Part shown: positions 36,938 to 45,266 of the stretch, one piece after another
Position numbering within the stretch: the first letter of the stretch is position 1
Layout: each line of letters opens with the position of its first letter
NCBI GenBank assembly: GCA_947290775.1
Contig: CAMYPM010000005.1
Span: forward strand, 29,575-93,574
Source of the DNA: an uncultured Bacteroidales bacterium
GTDB taxonomy: Bacteria > Bacteroidota > Bacteroidia > Bacteroidales > Porphyromonadaceae
Length of the DNA: 64,000 bases
Direction of reading: 5' to 3'
Made by a program: the position numbers and the translations under genes
Notes under the pieces: generated by a model
The model's input: only the letters and a program-made list of their open reading frames with translations
Databases searched by the model: none
What the model was told of the DNA's origin: nothing

Positions 36938-38131
36938 ATGAAGGCGAAAACTTTTTTTCTATACGTAGGAATTTTATTTGGAACTTTCTTCTTTTTAGGT
37001 TTCTCTGCAATTAATATCTCTGCTCAGCAATATGACTTTACCGTTGTGATTGATGCAGGTCACGGAGGAAAAGATTTTGGAGCCAGACGCTATGGGGTTA
37101 ATGAGAAGGATGTTAATCTTGCAGTCGCTTTACAAACAGGGGCTACTATTAAGGCGCGTTTCCCCAAAGTAAAGGTGCTCTACACGCGTAGCAGCGATGT
37201 CTTTGTTGGGTTGATGGATAGAGCTAATTTCGCCAATCGTAATAAAGCAAATCTTTTTATCAGCATCCACTCTAATTCGGCAGAAAATAGTAGCGCCCGA
37301 GGAACGGAGACTTATGTCCTTGGATTATGGAGAAGCGAGGATAACTTGCGAGTGGCTATGCGTGAAAACCAGTCTATTACCCTTGAGTCGGACTACAAGA
37401 CCCGTTATAAGGGATTCGATCCCTCTTCAGCGGAGAGCTATATCATCTTTGAAATGATGCAGAATAGGCATTTGGATCAAAGTATAGATTTGGCACAAAA
37501 TATCCAAAGTCAATTCAGCAAGCTTCCTTTGATGAATCGCGGAGTGCGTCAAGCCGGATTCCTCGTGATCAGAGAAATCGCTATGCCGGGAGTGCTGGTT
37601 GAGTTGGGCTTTGTTTCAAATAAAAGTGAATCGGAGTATTTATCCTCAGCAGCCGGTCAGAAAGCTCTATCCACGGCAATAGCAAATGGTTTTGCTAATT
37701 ATTATGCCACATGGTCAAAAAAGCAAGGTAAGCCTATTATTGAAGACCGTAGTGCGACCGTGAAGGCTGAAGAAACTGAGGAAACTCCAGAAGTAGAAGA
37801 GGAGGACCCTGAGCTTACTGCTTCTGCAGAGCCTGTACAGCCTGTCAAAGAAACAAATAAAAAGACGCAAGTCTCCTCCTCAAAGCGAGCAGGTACGATT
37901 TATAGAATACAAATAGCCTCTTCAAAGCAAAAGAAAAACCCTAAGAAAGATGCTTTCTTTAATGGGCTTAACGTGCGAGTTGAGAAGAAAGGAAGCATGT
38001 ACTGCTACATGGTGGAAGAAACTACTGATTTGAATAAAGCTAAACAACTGCTTAAAAAGCATCGCAAGCACTACAAAGATGCTTTTATTGTAGTATATAA
38101 AGGCGGAAAAAGAGTGAAGGATATCTATTGA
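36938..38131 (+). CDS. N-acetylmuramoyl-L-alanine amidase with SPOR-like C-terminus
   Basis: An Amidase_3-type cell-wall hydrolase that cuts the bond between muramic acid and the stem peptide. A signal peptide (VGILFGTFFFLGFSAINISAQ) precedes the catalytic domain with the zinc ligands in VIDAGHGGKD and SIHSNSAE and the catalytic Glu in VLVELGFVSNKSE. A Glu-rich linker leads to a C-terminal SPOR-like region (YRIQIASSKQKKNPKKDAFF) that may bind denuded glycan at the division site. The start at 36938 (397 residues) is chosen for the signal peptide and promoter box. It leads the amidase-MCE-lipoprotein group. Confidence 0.92.
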   Translation: MKAKTFFLYVGILFGTFFFLGFSAINISAQQYDFTVVIDAGHGGKDFGARRYGVNEKDVNLAVALQTGATIKARFPKVKVLYTRSSDVFVGLMDRANFANRNKANLFISIHSNSAENSSARGTETYVLGLWRSEDNLRVAMRENQSITLESDYKTRYKGFDPSSAESYIIFEMMQNRHLDQSIDLAQNIQSQFSKLPLMNRGVRQAGFLVIREIAMPGVLVELGFVSNKSESEYLSSAAGQKALSTAIANGFANYYATWSKKQGKPIIEDRSATVKAEETEETPEVEEEDPELTASAEPVQPVKETNKKTQVSSSKRAGTIYRIQIASSKQKKNPKKDAFFNGLNVRVEKKGSMYCYMVEETTDLNKAKQLLKKHRKHYKDAFIVVYKGGKRVKDIY

Positions 38132-38199
38132 TAGAAACACTCCTTTATACCTAATTGATAATAATAGTAAAAGAATATTGACTCACGATATACGTCTTT

Positions 38200-39102
38200 A
38201 TGAAGAAGTCTCCTCGAGTAATCATAATCGGAATTTGGATATTGTTTGCTGCAACGGCTCTTTACTTTGGAATTAATTACCTCAAGGGTTTAGTCGTTTT
38301 TAGCTCCACGCACTCTTATTACGTTAAATTTGCTAACGTCTCCGGTATGTCCATTGCCTCACCCATATATATCAATGGATATAAAGTGGGTACAGTGCAG
38401 GATATGATCTTTGATATGGATGATGGAGGTACGACAACTTTAAAGCTAAGCATAAAAAAGCAGCATCGTTTGCCAAAAGATACAAGAGCCGTGATTCATC
38501 AATCCCTTCTTGGTGGGGCTCAAATTGATCTCTACTTGGGAAAAGATCAACGCATATTAGAGAGTGGAGATACATTACGGCCTGCCCCCAAAGAAATAGA
38601 TCCTATGGAGGTTATTAATGATAAAGTGCTACCTTATGTAGAGGCTCTCTTGCCTAAAATTGACTCTATTCTGACGGCTTGGAATAAAATATCCAACGAT
38701 CCTTCTATCAAAACAACTATGACCAAAGTGCAAGAGGCCTCTGAACGAGCAAATATCGCAATAGCCAAGCTCGACCGAATTGTGGGAGAGCTTCATGAGG
38801 TCGTGCAAACGGATGTACCGCGAATAACCTCTAATTTGTCGGCATCTACAGAGCATTTGTCCAACTTCTCCGTAAAGCTTGATTCTGTTAATCTGGTAAC
38901 TATAACCGATAATCTTGAGCAAACAAGTAGTGAGTTGAAGACCTTAGTAAACAAAGTAAATGAAGGTGACGGATCGCTCTCCAAAGTACTTAATGATCAG
39001 GAACTATACATGCGAATAGATTCCTTGGTCAATAGTGCAGACCTTCTGATAAATGACATAAAGGCTCATCCAAAGAAGTATCTGAAGATTAGCATATTCT
39101 AA
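38200..39102 (+). CDS. MCE/MlaD family lipid-transport protein
   Basis: A 300-residue protein with one N-terminal membrane anchor (VIIIGIWILFAATALYFGI) and an MCE domain of about 90 residues (VKFANVSGMSIASPIYINGYKVGTV, hairpin with GGAQIDLYLG), then a long helical tail. MCE proteins form hexameric lipid channels between the membranes. The permease and ATPase partners are not in the window. The location after a cell-wall amidase is a common Bacteroidetes arrangement. Confidence 0.9.
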   Translation: MKKSPRVIIIGIWILFAATALYFGINYLKGLVVFSSTHSYYVKFANVSGMSIASPIYINGYKVGTVQDMIFDMDDGGTTTLKLSIKKQHRLPKDTRAVIHQSLLGGAQIDLYLGKDQRILESGDTLRPAPKEIDPMEVINDKVLPYVEALLPKIDSILTAWNKISNDPSIKTTMTKVQEASERANIAIAKLDRIVGELHEVVQTDVPRITSNLSASTEHLSNFSVKLDSVNLVTITDNLEQTSSELKTLVNKVNEGDGSLSKVLNDQELYMRIDSLVNSADLLINDIKAHPKKYLKISIF

Positions 39103-39106
39103 ACTC

Positions 39107-39973
39107 ATGAAAAGGATTGGTGGCTTAACGTTTCTCTTTGTGATCTTATGCTTCGTAGGCTGTTCAAAAAGTGACAAACAGAAGGCAAAGTCTCTTCTTG
39201 ATGAGGCTCGGATAGCCATTGACGAGGCGCGGTATGACCAAGCTGCAGAATTATTGGATTCTATACATACTACCTACACGGATCTATTGGCAGAACGTAA
39301 AAAAGCTTTGGAGCTTCAAAAAGAATTAAACTGCCTGCGGATGGAGCTTCGGATTGATAGTATTGCACTACGCTTGGGAGAAATCGATTCATTGATAGTA
39401 GAGCAGCAGAATGTGCTTTATGCAGCGCCTTCCGGATTTGAGTATGGTACAGAGGCGTCTTTCCGTAGTGCACTCCGTACAGCGCAGTTTATCGCGGCTA
39501 ATCCCTTACAACTAAAGACAGATACACTGGGCTTCCTTACTTTGCAGGAGCTTTATGCGGGAGGAACAAAGCTAAATCATGATTCGTTTACACTTACTGC
39601 CGGAAACGAGCAAGTGTTGATTGAACCCATTACTCATGATCAGGGATTGAATTATCGCTTCCAAAGTGCGGGGATTAATTATGAGTCCTTGACTCTTTCT
39701 CCAAAAGAAAGCCGTAGAGTTGCTTTTTGGATTGACTCAATTGCCGGGGAGCAAGTAGATCACTTTATTTTGCAGAGGCTGTTGAATGGTCGTAGAGTGG
39801 GATCATCTCAGTCTGTCAAAGTAGCTAAATTATCCTCTTTCATCCAAACCTATTGCCTTGCAGAGCTGTATGCTGAAAAGTTCGCTTTGCAGAAGGAGCA
39901 GCTACGAAAGAAAGAGTTGCTACTTAATAAAAAGGAATCTATCTTGAACAAGCAACAAATGGAGGATAAGTAG
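39107..39973 (+). CDS. predicted lipoprotein with terminal coiled coils, unknown function
   Basis: A signal peptide with lipobox (FVILCFVGC) gives a lipid-anchored protein of 288 residues. After it come coiled-coil-prone helices (to about residue 115), a beta-rich centre, and a second helical C-terminus rich in Lys, Glu and Gln. I recognise no named domain. It starts four bases after the MCE gene, suggesting a shared envelope role; this is inference from position. Confidence 0.75.
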   Translation: MKRIGGLTFLFVILCFVGCSKSDKQKAKSLLDEARIAIDEARYDQAAELLDSIHTTYTDLLAERKKALELQKELNCLRMELRIDSIALRLGEIDSLIVEQQNVLYAAPSGFEYGTEASFRSALRTAQFIAANPLQLKTDTLGFLTLQELYAGGTKLNHDSFTLTAGNEQVLIEPITHDQGLNYRFQSAGINYESLTLSPKESRRVAFWIDSIAGEQVDHFILQRLLNGRRVGSSQSVKVAKLSSFIQTYCLAELYAEKFALQKEQLRKKELLLNKKESILNKQQMEDK

Positions 39974-39986
39974 TGGAGTGATCTAA

Positions 39987-40026
39987 GAGGTGATCAAATC
40001 TCTCTATGGATAGTTGACTTCACCTC
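39987..40026. terminator. bidirectional hairpin between convergent genes
   Basis: GAGGTGA at 39987-39993 pairs with TCACCTC at 40020-40026, with CAA/TTG inside. The loop is long and T tracts are weak, so this is a modest call. Confidence 0.4.
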
Positions 40027-40044
40027 CCAGGTATTCTCGCTATT

Positions 40045-40959
40045 TTACCACTCTTTTTTTAACCAAAGTAATTTGAGTAACTCTTCCCCATTTCCTTCGG
40101 CAGGGTAGTGTAGGCATTCTTTGTCTCGCTTGTGCCAGGTGATCTGCTTACGGGCATAGAGACGTGTTTTTCTTTGTATTTGGCGAATAGCTTCCTCAAG
40201 ATCAATTTCTCCATCTAAGTAGAGGAATAGCTCTTTATAACCAATGGTGTCTAAAGCGTTAGTGTATCGGTAAGGAAGAAGTTTTTTGACCTCCTCTACC
40301 CATCCCTTTTCAATCATGCTGAGGGTACGCTTATTAATAGATGCATAGAGCTTATCGCGTGCGGTCTCAATTATGATTTTGCGGATGCGAAAGGGGCGCT
40401 CTTTGACTGTAGCAGTAAGGAAAGAAGAATAGGGCTTCCCTGTAGTATAATAGATCTCTAATGCATGTAGAACACGCTTCATATTACATCTATCTACACA
40501 CTGAAAATAGTCGTTATCCACAAGTTGCAGCTCGGCTAATAAAGCTTTGTCGCCTTCTGTAAGTTGGCGCTCTTTGAGAAAATCTCTTATATCGGAAGGA
40601 ATGTCAGGCATGAGGTCAATACCCTTACAAATAGCATCAATGTAAAGCATAGAGCCACCTTCCATTATTACATAATGATACCGAGTAAAGAGCTTCTCGA
40701 GAAGAGGGATCACTTCCGCTTCATACCGCACAGCAGAATATGTATCATCGGGCTGGGTAATACCTATCATAAAGTGTGGTATCCGCTTTAGATCTTCCTT
40801 TGAAGGAGCTGCGGTACCTATTTCCATACCACGGTAGAGCTGTCGTGAATCAGCGGATACAATAGGGCAACCTAGTAGCTCTGCCGCTTCCATAGCGATG
40901 CGACTCTTTCCGATGCCAGTGGGCCCTGTTATAATAATCAGAGTGGGGTCAGTCTTCAA
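40045..40959 (-). CDS. miaA: tRNA dimethylallyltransferase
   Basis: MiaA adds an isopentenyl group to A37 of tRNAs that read U-starting codons. The P-loop GPTGIGKS, the SADSRQLYRGMEIGTA block and the DMAPP/tRNA region DTIGYKELF are visible; RKQITWHKRD is the typical C-terminal motif. At 304 residues it has normal length. It overlaps the upstream PRiA4-type gene by 11 bases. Confidence 0.96.
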   Translation of the reverse strand: MKTDPTLIIITGPTGIGKSRIAMEAAELLGCPIVSADSRQLYRGMEIGTAAPSKEDLKRIPHFMIGITQPDDTYSAVRYEAEVIPLLEKLFTRYHYVIMEGGSMLYIDAICKGIDLMPDIPSDIRDFLKERQLTEGDKALLAELQLVDNDYFQCVDRCNMKRVLHALEIYYTTGKPYSSFLTATVKERPFRIRKIIIETARDKLYASINKRTLSMIEKGWVEEVKKLLPYRYTNALDTIGYKELFLYLDGEIDLEEAIRQIQRKTRLYARKQITWHKRDKECLHYPAEGNGEELLKLLWLKKEW

Positions 40960-41497
40960 ACGGATCAGTTATATCATATAGGCTCTCTTCATTGAAGCTT
41001 TGTCCTTCGTCAGATTCTATCTCCTCATCCGTAGAGAAGAGACTTTCATCGGACATATTTTCTAAGAGATCCCAGTCGGATGCTAATTCTGGGGCCTCGC
41101 CTTTTGCTTTGAGTACACTAGCGGTTGTAAGTGCCGAGTCGGTATCGTATAGCTCTAAGGTAAAGCCTCTGTTTTGATAGACATCAAAAAGATAAAGGCA
41201 GTCCAGCTCTTCTTTTTTTTCAAATATCTGTGCTACAGAGACCTGTTCCATGAGAGCAGTTTCGGTTCCCTCCTCCTGTGATAGCTCCATAAATGATTCA
41301 TCACAGATAAACTCCTTTACCAGGGTATTTTCACTATCCGTAAAAACGAAAGAAGCAATCGTATCCATCGGGTAGTTTACTGATGAAAGAATTAAATTGT
41401 GAAGTTCTTTGGCAGACGCATCGCTTCTAATGGATAAGATACGTACAAAGTTGTCGTCTCCGGGAAAAGTGAGCAGAATGTGGTATTGACTTGTCAT
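40949..41497 (-). CDS. PRiA4 ORF3-like (IS1096 TnpR-passenger-like) protein
   Basis: A 182-residue acidic protein of the family named for plasmid pRiA4b ORF3. N-terminal YHILLTFPGDDNFVRILSIR and ELHNLILSSVNYPMDTIASF match the domain; the C-terminal third is Asp/Glu/Ser-rich and probably disordered. Despite the mobile-element name, chromosomal copies are widespread in Bacteroidetes. Function unknown. It overlaps miaA and starts five bases from the end of folE. Confidence 0.75.
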   Translation of the reverse strand: MTSQYHILLTFPGDDNFVRILSIRSDASAKELHNLILSSVNYPMDTIASFVFTDSENTLVKEFICDESFMELSQEEGTETALMEQVSVAQIFEKKEELDCLYLFDVYQNRGFTLELYDTDSALTTASVLKAKGEAPELASDWDLLENMSDESLFSTDEEIESDEGQSFNEESLYDITDPFED

Positions 41498-41502
41498 ATA
41501 CT

Positions 41503-42117
41503 TTATTGTCTTCCGGTACGAATCAAATTGAGAAACTCTTCGCGAGTGGTGGCTTCTTCGAAAGCTCCGGTGAAGTCACTGGTCGTAGTAAGAGAGTTTT
41601 GCTTTTCTACTCCTCGCATCTGCATGCACATGTGTTGTGCCTCAATAACCACTATTACGCCAAGGGGATTAAGGGTATCCTGAATACATTGCTTGATCTG
41701 TGTAGTGAGGCGTTCTTGTACCTGTAAACGACGTGCATAAACCTCTACTACGCGAGCAATCTTACTGAGCCCCGTAATATATTTATTAGGTATATAACCT
41801 ACATGCGCTTTGCCAAAGAATGGAAGCATATGGTGTTCGCATAGCGAGAAGAAATCAATGTCACGTACAATAACCATCTGCCTATAATCCTCTCTGAAAG
41901 TTGCACCACGTAGTATTTCTACAGGGTCTTCTTCGTATCCTTTGGTGAGAAAGCACATAGACTTTGTTACACGCTCAGGTGTCTTTAGTAGTCCCTCCCT
42001 ACCGGTGTCCTCTCCTAAGAGTTCGATCATACGCTTTTGAAGAGCGCAAAATTCATTATACTCGCTTTCTGAGAGCCTGCCAAAGGGAGACTCATTTGGC
42101 TTGTTGTGTATAGACAT
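41503..42117 (-). CDS. folE: GTP cyclohydrolase I
   Basis: FolE makes dihydroneopterin triphosphate from GTP, the first step of folate synthesis. Zinc and catalytic motifs are visible: [20 protein letters not shown], the [10 protein letters not shown] block and [12 protein letters not shown] with the second Cys. At 204 residues it has normal length. It is part of the reverse-strand run from DUF1599 to miaA. Confidence 0.96.
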   Translation of the reverse strand: MSIHNKPNESPFGRLSESEYNEFCALQKRMIELLGEDTGREGLLKTPERVTKSMCFLTKGYEEDPVEILRGATFREDYRQMVIVRDIDFFSLCEHHMLPFFGKAHVGYIPNKYITGLSKIARVVEVYARRLQVQERLTTQIKQCIQDTLNPLGVIVVIEAQHMCMQMRGVEKQNSLTTTSDFTGAFEEATTREEFLNLIRTGRQ

Positions 42118-42133
42118 TTTAGATTGTCTTATT

Positions 42134-42646
42134 TTAATTGATATGTCTTATTTTATCTCTTACAATATACATTTCGGCTGCAATAGAGGGTAGTTGCTGC
42201 TTAAGCGTGGAGAGTGCTTTTCTTGCCTCTTCCATACTTGTGTAATCCCCTACGAGTAGCCTCCAGAAAGGAGCCTTATAAGTCAGGTAGCACATAGTAT
42301 TTGTGAGCACACTATTTACTAAGCGGGTACGTCGATAAGCCTCTTGCTTGCTGGTTGGCAAGTTGCCATTAAATACCTGAATGCGATATCCTTGACTGAT
42401 AACAACCTCAGAGGGATTCTCTAAGGCATTAAAATGAGGTCTGGAAACAGTGCCTACCATCCCCTTAAGTTCACTGGGTTGGTGAATAATTACCACTCCT
42501 TCTCCTTCGTGGCGAGATGCTAATGCCTCAAATATATCATGAGGAGTGGTGGAGTAAGCCCCTCCATTTACCTCCTGAGCATGAGCAGTTAGTGCTCCCA
42601 AGATTAGCTGGAAGCACACGACTGCAATAATGCCTCTTGTCTTCAT
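42134..42646 (-). CDS. SPOR domain-containing periplasmic protein
   Basis: A signal peptide ([13 protein letters not shown]) precedes a short linker and a SPOR-like domain ([20 protein letters not shown], then [19 protein letters not shown]). SPOR domains bind peptidoglycan stripped of stem peptides, mostly at the septum. The 170-residue protein has no other domain. In Bacteroidetes this gene regularly lies between tpiA and folE, as here; the reason is unknown. Confidence 0.82.
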   Translation of the reverse strand: MKTRGIIAVVCFQLILGALTAHAQEVNGGAYSTTPHDIFEALASRHEGEGVVIIHQPSELKGMVGTVSRPHFNALENPSEVVISQGYRIQVFNGNLPTSKQEAYRRTRLVNSVLTNTMCYLTYKAPFWRLLVGDYTSMEEARKALSTLKQQLPSIAAEMYIVRDKIRHIN

Positions 42647-42654
42647 AAGAGTTT

Positions 42655-43425
42655 TTATTTATGGACTTGATCCCATGCCTCAATGATAGGCATGAACTTT
42701 TCTACAGCTAAGGAAGCCCCTCCAATCAGTCCTCCGTCTATATTAGGCTGACTGAAAAGGGATACAGCATTTGATCCGTTACAGCTTCCTCCATATAGAA
42801 TAGGCATTTTCTGGGCAACGCTTTCGCCATACCTTTCCTTTAAAAAGCTTCGTATGTGTGCATGCATTTCCTCAGCTATCTCAGGAGAGGCTGTTTTACC
42901 CGTCCCAATAGCCCATACGGGTTCGTAAGCAATAATCATTTGGGCTATTTTATCTGCACCGATAGCATTGAAAGCCTCAGTGAGCTGATTGCTTACCACA
43001 TCAAAGTGCCTGCCGGCCTCACGTTCGTTAAGTTGTTCGCCTACACAGAAAATGGGGCGTAGCCCCTCACTGATGGCACGTAGTAGCTTTTCATGGAGCA
43101 CTGCGCCATTCTCTCCGTAGTATGCTCTTCTCTCAGAGTGGCCTATGATTACACATTTGGCTCCGGTAGAAGCTATCATTTGTGCGGATACCTCACCGGT
43201 AAATGCCCCATTTTCCTCTTTTGCAATGTTTTGCGCCGCTAAGACAATATCAGTTTCCTTAAGTCTTTCGGCAGCTCCGGATAGATGAATAAAGGGAGGA
43301 GCAATGATTACCTCGCAAGCGATCTTTTTCCCTTTAAGGCTCTCTACTAAGTCGCTAACTAACTGAAGACCTTCGGTAAGATCTTTGTTCATTTTCCAGT
43401 TGGCGGCTACAATCTTTTCTCTCAT
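42655..43425 (-). CDS. tpiA: triose-phosphate isomerase
   Basis: This glycolytic enzyme interconverts dihydroxyacetone phosphate and glyceraldehyde 3-phosphate. The opening AANWKMNKDL, the catalytic His in VIIGHSERRAYYGE, the catalytic Glu in IIAYEPVWAIGTGKTAS and the phosphate-binding ILYGGSCN and GGLIGGASL are all present. At 256 residues it has normal length. It lies 28 bases after the BT_3928-like gene. Confidence 0.97.
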   Translation of the reverse strand: MREKIVAANWKMNKDLTEGLQLVSDLVESLKGKKIACEVIIAPPFIHLSGAAERLKETDIVLAAQNIAKEENGAFTGEVSAQMIASTGAKCVIIGHSERRAYYGENGAVLHEKLLRAISEGLRPIFCVGEQLNEREAGRHFDVVSNQLTEAFNAIGADKIAQMIIAYEPVWAIGTGKTASPEIAEEMHAHIRSFLKERYGESVAQKMPILYGGSCNGSNAVSLFSQPNIDGGLIGGASLAVEKFMPIIEAWDQVHK

Positions 43426-43453
43426 GATATATCTACCTAATATTTATTGATTA

Positions 43454-44707
43454 TTACTGCATTTTTTTGTTCCTTTCCGGAATGAGTAAAGCAAGAAGCA
43501 CAGCTAACAACCAAGCTATTAGTGGGGTTAAAGCAACAATAGCTCGCATTGTTACATTGTGACGAGAGGAAAACGCATGCTCTACGAATTGTTCCATAGC
43601 AGCATTACTCCTCGGAAGACCACGTCCGGGTACTTTAGCTTTAATAACACCATTCTCAATAAACAGAATTCCCGGATTACTTCTTATTATTGTTTTGATG
43701 GTAGTAGCATCCAGGAGTACATTGTCATAGGCTGCTCCTGTAGCATTGCGCCATCGTTCTACGTTATCCTGATCACTACCCGATATTGCAAATACAAGAA
43801 CCCCTTTAGCCGAAGCCGTTTTATAAAGTCTATTGATACGACCGGCAGTGCCCCTGTCTGCTTTTTGCCAATCGGGGCTTAGTATCCAGATCATAGGTCC
43901 TGAGTTGTGGAGTATTTGATTAGTTATGTCTCTACCTTCACTGAAGAGAGTGAAGTCATTTACGGGTGGGTGGTATCCTTTCTTAATAAGCTTCTCATGT
44001 CGCTCTACATACTGCCACGACTCATCAGGTAAACTATCCATCAAGAAGGCACGTTTTTCTCCTCCCTTCTCATAAATGAATGTGTAGTCATATTCGTCCT
44101 GCGGGGCATTCTCCGGAACTAGGATTAGTGATTGCAGAGAATTTCCCACCTTAAAGGGACGAAAATCCACAATGGGTAAGTACTGCCAACTACGGTAGTT
44201 TAAGAAAAGAATACCAAATAGAGCTAAGGCTGTCATAATCCAAGCTCCGGTATTCTTGAAAAGTGGGTGTATGTAGTTATACCCGATGCAGTAAAGGATA
44301 GAGGCTAGTAGTAATGGTATGTTTTTTGAAAAAGTTTGCCAATTAGTGAGGTGTATGGCATCTCCAAAGCAACCGCAGTCGGTGATTGGATTGAAGAGAG
44401 CGAGGTAGAGCGAAATGAGGGTCATGAAACTCATAAAAATAAGAACAAGCCAAGCTGTAAGCTTACGCCATAGCCCCATGAGAAGTAGGGCACCGATCAT
44501 GAACTCAAACGAAGAGAGCAGTACCGCAAATACTGTAGCATATGGCCGAAAAGCCGGCATCCCCAAGGCAAGCATGTATTCGACCATTTTCAGGCCTCCA
44601 CCGACAGGGTCAATGCTCTTTACAAACCCCGAGAAAAGCAGCACAATCGCTAATAGATAGCGTGCTGCTTCTACTACTATTTTACTGATTTGTCGTTGCT
44701 TGCCCAT
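43454..44707 (-). CDS. BT_3928-like membrane protein (DoxX/MauE-type with redoxin-like domain)
   Basis: A 417-residue inner-membrane protein conserved across Bacteroidales beside tpiA. The N-terminal half has four membrane segments of the DoxX/MauE type, with CGCFGD as a visible Cys pair after NPITD. The second part looks like a thioredoxin/redoxin-like soluble domain (PMIWILSPDWQKADRGTAG), followed by a final membrane helix. No CxxC is seen in the redoxin part. A redox role is inference. Its start overlaps the DUF1599 gene by 26 bases; a promoter box lies inside that gene. Confidence 0.78.
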   Translation of the reverse strand: MGKQRQISKIVVEAARYLLAIVLLFSGFVKSIDPVGGGLKMVEYMLALGMPAFRPYATVFAVLLSSFEFMIGALLLMGLWRKLTAWLVLIFMSFMTLISLYLALFNPITDCGCFGDAIHLTNWQTFSKNIPLLLASILYCIGYNYIHPLFKNTGAWIMTALALFGILFLNYRSWQYLPIVDFRPFKVGNSLQSLILVPENAPQDEYDYTFIYEKGGEKRAFLMDSLPDESWQYVERHEKLIKKGYHPPVNDFTLFSEGRDITNQILHNSGPMIWILSPDWQKADRGTAGRINRLYKTASAKGVLVFAISGSDQDNVERWRNATGAAYDNVLLDATTIKTIIRSNPGILFIENGVIKAKVPGRGLPRSNAAMEQFVEHAFSSRHNVTMRAIVALTPLIAWLLAVLLALLIPERNKKMQ

Positions 44708-45254
44708 TCTCTTCCGATATACGTATTAACGCAAAGATAGCGTAGTTTACAATATCTTGATAGTTGGCTTTGATACCCTCTGATACAAGGGTTTTACCTT
44801 TGTTGTCCTCTATCATTTTTGTACGTAATAGCTTCTGTAGAATGATATCTGTAAAGGAACTAATACGCATTGAGCGCCATGCTTCACCATAATCATGATT
44901 CTTTTGTTGCATGAGGCTCCTCGTATCGGATGCAGCCCTATCGTATAGGTTTAGGGCTTGATCACAAGTGATATCTGCTTCATCGGAAATCCCTTTATCT
45001 ATCTGTATGATACCCATCAATCCATAGTTTACAAGAGCTGTAAAGCACTCTTCGATCCCTTCATCTACCTGCATGACACCATTAGTCTCCACCGTGCGAA
45101 TCCTGAGAGCCTTGATATAAAGCTGGTCGGTCAGCGAAGGAGTGCGAAGCACACGCCACGAAGAACCATAGTCATGCATTTTTTTTTCAAATAGCAATCT
45201 GCAGCTTGCGATAATCTCATCGTACTCATCTATAGTTGTTTTTGCGTGCTCCAT
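44682..45254 (-). CDS. DUF1599 domain protein (two repeats)
   Basis: A 190-residue protein built from two similar halves: FEKKMHDYGSSWRVLRTPSLTDQLYIKALRIR and the matching MQQKNHDYGEAWRSMRISSFTD region, each with a DYG(S/E)(S/A)WR motif. This family is named only by DUF and has been linked to nucleotide-modification domains by sequence; the function here is unknown. It lies 12 bases after lon, so read-through from lon is possible. Confidence 0.82.
   Translation of the reverse strand: MEHAKTTIDEYDEIIASCRLLFEKKMHDYGSSWRVLRTPSLTDQLYIKALRIRTVETNGVMQVDEGIEECFTALVNYGLMGIIQIDKGISDEADITCDQALNLYDRAASDTRSLMQQKNHDYGEAWRSMRISSFTDIILQKLLRTKMIEDNKGKTLVSEGIKANYQDIVNYAIFALIRISEENGQATTNQ
44732..44739 (-). 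promoter_or_regulatory. -7 promoter box for the BT_3928-tpiA-folE-miaA run
   Basis: The reverse strand reads TATCTTTG inside the DUF1599 coding end, 24 bases before the BT_3928-like ATG at 44707. Confidence 0.45.
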
Positions 45255-45266
45255 CTCTTCAATGCG

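Noticed and set aside
40949..41497. Mobile element inferred from the IS1096/PRiA4 family name
   Set aside because: No transposase, terminal repeats or composition change; this family is commonly chromosomal in Bacteroidetes.
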